Assembly: GCF_009796805.1 (NCBI RefSeq)
Contig: NZ_CP047029.1
Span: forward strand, 2,654,001-2,718,000
From: Algibacter sp. L1A34
Lineage (GTDB): Bacteria; Bacteroidota; Bacteroidia; Flavobacteriales; Flavobacteriaceae
DNA: 64,000 nucleotides
Reading direction: 5' to 3'
Positions within the stretch are counted from its first letter, which is position 1. The number at the start of each line of letters is the position of its first letter. A program made the translations under genes and the position numbers. Under the pieces are notes generated by a model. The model had not been told where the DNA came from. It did no database searches and worked only from the letters and a program-made list of their open reading frames with translations. Shown one piece after another: positions 61,891 through 64,000 of the stretch.

Positions 61891-62009
61891 ATTATTAGCT
61901 ATAACGAAAAATAATGTAAATTATTTCTAAAGTTGTGCTAGTTCGGCGCAATGTAATCATAGAAAATTCATAAATTATCGTATTTTTGATTCCCAATTAA
62001 ATAAGGCAG

Positions 62010-63086
62010 ATGTTAGAGAAGTTACAAATAGTAAAACAACGTTTTGATGAGGTTAGTGATTTAATTATCCAACCGGATATTATTACAGATCAAAAACGTT
62101 ATGTAGAACTTAATAAAGAATACAAAGACTTGCGAATCCTTATGGATAAACGTGAGGAATATTTAGAGTTTACAAATAATTTAGCTGAAGCTGAAGAGAT
62201 AATTGCAGATGGTAGCGATGCAGAAATGGTAGATATGGCCAAGATGCAATATGATGAAGCTAAAGAAGGTATCCCGAAGTTAGAAGAAGAAATAAAGGTG
62301 CTTTTAATACCGAAAGATCCTGAAGATTCTAAAAATGCAGTAATAGAATTGCGTGCAGGAACTGGTGGAGATGAAGCGAGTATTTTTGCAGGCGATTTAT
62401 TTAGAATGTACAGCAAATACTGCGAAGGTAGAGGCTGGCGTGTAGATACGGTAGATTTTAGTGAAGGTACAAATGGTGGTTTTAAGGAAATCCAGTTTGA
62501 AGTTACAGGTGAAGATGTTTACGGAACTTTAAAATTTGAAGCAGGAGTTCATCGTGTACAACGTGTGCCACAAACAGAAACTCAAGGTCGTGTACATACT
62601 AGTGCAGCAACTGTAATGGTATTCCCAGAGGCTGAAGAATTTGATGTAGAGATTAACCCAAAAGAGGTTCGTGTAGATTTTTTCTGTTCTTCAGGACCTG
62701 GTGGGCAATCGGTAAACACAACCTATTCTGCGGTGCGTTTAACTCACATCCCTACAGGTTTAGTGGCACAATGTCAAGATCAAAAATCGCAACATAAAAA
62801 TAAAGAAAAAGCCTTTAAAGTATTACGTTCACGTTTATACGAAATGGAATTGGCTAAAAAGAACGAAGCCGATGCTGCTAAACGTGGTAGTATGGTGTCT
62901 TCGGGAGATAGAAGTGCTAAAATTAGAACTTACAATTATTCGCAAGGCCGTGTAACCGATCATAGAATAGGGTTAACACTTTACGATTTATCAAACATTG
63001 TAAATGGTGATATTCAGAAAATTTTAGATGAATTAATGTTAGCTGAAAACACAGAGAAGTTAAAAGCTAATACTGATATAATTTAA
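62010..63086 (+). CDS. prfA: Peptide chain release factor 1
   Basis: A 358-residue factor that ends translation at UAA and UAG. The anticodon-like motif PxT is visible as VPQTETQ, the peptidyl-tRNA hydrolysis motif GGQ is in [15 protein letters not shown], and [20 protein letters not shown] marks the family's middle domain. The PxT motif distinguishes it from RF2. A candidate -7 box TATTTTTG is at 61981-61988. Confidence 0.96.
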   Translation: MLEKLQIVKQRFDEVSDLIIQPDIITDQKRYVELNKEYKDLRILMDKREEYLEFTNNLAEAEEIIADGSDAEMVDMAKMQYDEAKEGIPKLEEEIKVLLIPKDPEDSKNAVIELRAGTGGDEASIFAGDLFRMYSKYCEGRGWRVDTVDFSEGTNGGFKEIQFEVTGEDVYGTLKFEAGVHRVQRVPQTETQGRVHTSAATVMVFPEAEEFDVEINPKEVRVDFFCSSGPGGQSVNTTYSAVRLTHIPTGLVAQCQDQKSQHKNKEKAFKVLRSRLYEMELAKKNEADAAKRGSMVSSGDRSAKIRTYNYSQGRVTDHRIGLTLYDLSNIVNGDIQKILDELMLAENTEKLKANTDII

Positions 63087-63090
63087 CATG

Positions 63091-63139
63091 AAAATCAGGA
63101 TATTCTAAGTTGTTTATTTCTTAGAGTATCCTGATTTTT
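63091..63139 (+). terminator. Terminator after prfA
   Basis: A 19-bp stem with one mismatch: AAAATCAGGATATTCTAAG (63091-63109) pairs with CTTAGAGTATCCTGATTTT (63120-63138), followed by a T run. Confidence 0.85.
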
Positions 63140-63222
63140 TTTATTTAATATTAAATCGTGATTTCTTTTTTAATTGGAAGTAATTACACAAAAGTTTCCT
63201 TCTACAGAAAAATTAAGGCAGA

Positions 63223-64000
63223 ATGACAACAAAGCAACTTATTGAGCAAATAAAAATTAAAAAATCCTTTTTATGTATAGGGTTGGATGTGGATTTAAAT
63301 AAAATACCACAACATCTGTTAAAAGAAGAAGATCCAATCTTTGTTTTCAATAAAGCTATTATCGATGCCACTCATCATTTATGTGTAGCCTACAAGCCTA
63401 ACACAGCTTTTTATGAAGCTTATGGTATTAAAGGCTGGAAATCATTAGAGAAAACTATAAAGTATTTAAATAAAAATTACCCAGAGATTTTTACAATTGC
63501 CGATGCTAAACGTGGTGATATAGGTAATACAAGTACCATGTATGCTAAAGCTTTTTTCGAAGATTTAGCATTCGATTCTGTTACCGTTGCTCCATATATG
63601 GGGAAAGATTCTATAGAACCTTTTTTAGCATTTAAAGATAAACATACTATTATGTTGGCGTTAACATCTAATCAAGGTGCTTTCGATTTTCAAACAAAAA
63701 CAGTTGATGGACAAGAGCTTTACAAACAAGTATTAGAGACTTCTAAAACTTGGAAAAACTCAGAGAATTTAATGTACGTTGTTGGTGCTACAAAGGCCGA
63801 GTATTTTGCCGATATTAGAAAAATTGTTCCAAATAGCTTTTTATTAGTTCCAGGTGTTGGAGCTCAAGGCGGAAATTTGCAAGACGTTTGTAAATTTGGC
63901 ATGACGGATAATGTTGGTTTGTTAATTAATTCTTCAAGAGGAATTATTTATGCTTCTTCCAACGATGATTTCGCAGCAGCGGCAGCAACAAAAGCAGCCG
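63223..64000 (+). CDS. pyrF: Orotidine 5'-phosphate decarboxylase, truncated by window end
   Basis: The first 259 codons, starting [20 protein letters not shown], of the last enzyme of UMP synthesis. The catalytic motif is [16 protein letters not shown] and the phosphate loop region is [12 protein letters not shown], followed by NSSRGIIYA. It belongs to the longer type 2 form (about 270 residues), so only a few C-terminal residues are missing. Terminator and spacing show a separate transcript from prfA. Confidence 0.93.
   Translation, partial: MTTKQLIEQIKIKKSFLCIGLDVDLNKIPQHLLKEEDPIFVFNKAIIDATHHLCVAYKPNTAFYEAYGIKGWKSLEKTIKYLNKNYPEIFTIADAKRGDIGNTSTMYAKAFFEDLAFDSVTVAPYMGKDSIEPFLAFKDKHTIMLALTSNQGAFDFQTKTVDGQELYKQVLETSKTWKNSENLMYVVGATKAEYFADIRKIVPNSFLLVPGVGAQGGNLQDVCKFGMTDNVGLLINSSRGIIYASSNDDFAAAAATKAA

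Overview
The window is a piece of a Bacteroidota chromosome, most likely from the family Flavobacteriaceae. It is strongly AT-rich, several promoters match the Flavobacterium-type TAnnTTTG -7 box, and many genes are typical of this group: a BT_3928-like DoxX protein, a DUF1599 protein, an M56/BlaI pair, a type III glutamine synthetase and a DUF3078 protein. The genus cannot be fixed from sequence alone.

1-13.8 kb is core chromosome. It starts with the N-terminus of folP, then DUF1599, a DoxX/MauE-like protein, an oligopeptide-type permease, a TlpA-like lipoprotein and tpiA. A small reverse-strand cluster follows (NTF2-like protein, membrane protein, alpha/beta-hydrolase, Crp/Fnr regulator), tied together by two identical 22-bp palindromic boxes. 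After prmA and clpS comes a reverse-strand sulfur module: a Crp/Fnr regulator, two YeeE/YedE transporters, TauE/SafE, a CstB-like MBL/rhodanese fusion and a DUF2892 protein.

13.9-47.3 kb is a tandem pair of integrative elements in the 3' end of a tRNA-Arg(ACG) gene (13872-13945). The tRNA 3' end is repeated at 26619-26667 (49 bp) and at 47263-47287 (25 bp). Element 1 (about 12.8 kb) carries a complete type I restriction-modification operon (hsdR-hsdS-hsdM) with a PrrC-like anticodon-nuclease candidate embedded in it. It also has an SF3 primase-helicase-like protein, small regulators and a tyrosine recombinase at its far end, with repeated TTTGCAGAAAA motifs at both ends. Element 2 (about 20.6 kb) begins with a tyrosine recombinase, RteC, an excisionase-like HTH protein, a replication-like protein and an ATPase. 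It continues with an AbiEi/AbiEii-type pair behind a four-half-site operator, then a DNA methylase truncated and fused to a foreign tail.

Directly coupled to that broken methylase is the most interesting object in the window: a tightly packed six-gene operon (34292-43693). It encodes a PP2C phosphatase, a 1427-residue UPF1/DNA2-type SF1 helicase with S1-like modules, an unrecognised 439-residue protein, a PLD-family nuclease, a single-domain CARF-like protein and a Card1/Can2-like CARF-nuclease (DUF1887). No CRISPR array or cas gene is present. It reads as a candidate antiviral system with nucleotide sensing outside CRISPR; this is inference. The element ends with a GC-richer, hairpin-rich non-coding block and a small phage-like cassette (two short membrane proteins, DUF5675, a 251-residue protein, an HTH protein).

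47.3-64 kb is core chromosome again: a 50-residue conserved protein, a BlaR1/BlaI-type pair with a palindromic operator, a Na+/Ca2+ antiporter, a GNAT acetyltransferase, an LRR-kinase, divergent glnA (GSII-like) and glnN (GSIII), a purM-type AIR synthase, DUF3078, an ABC ATPase with a small membrane partner, prfA and the start of pyrF.
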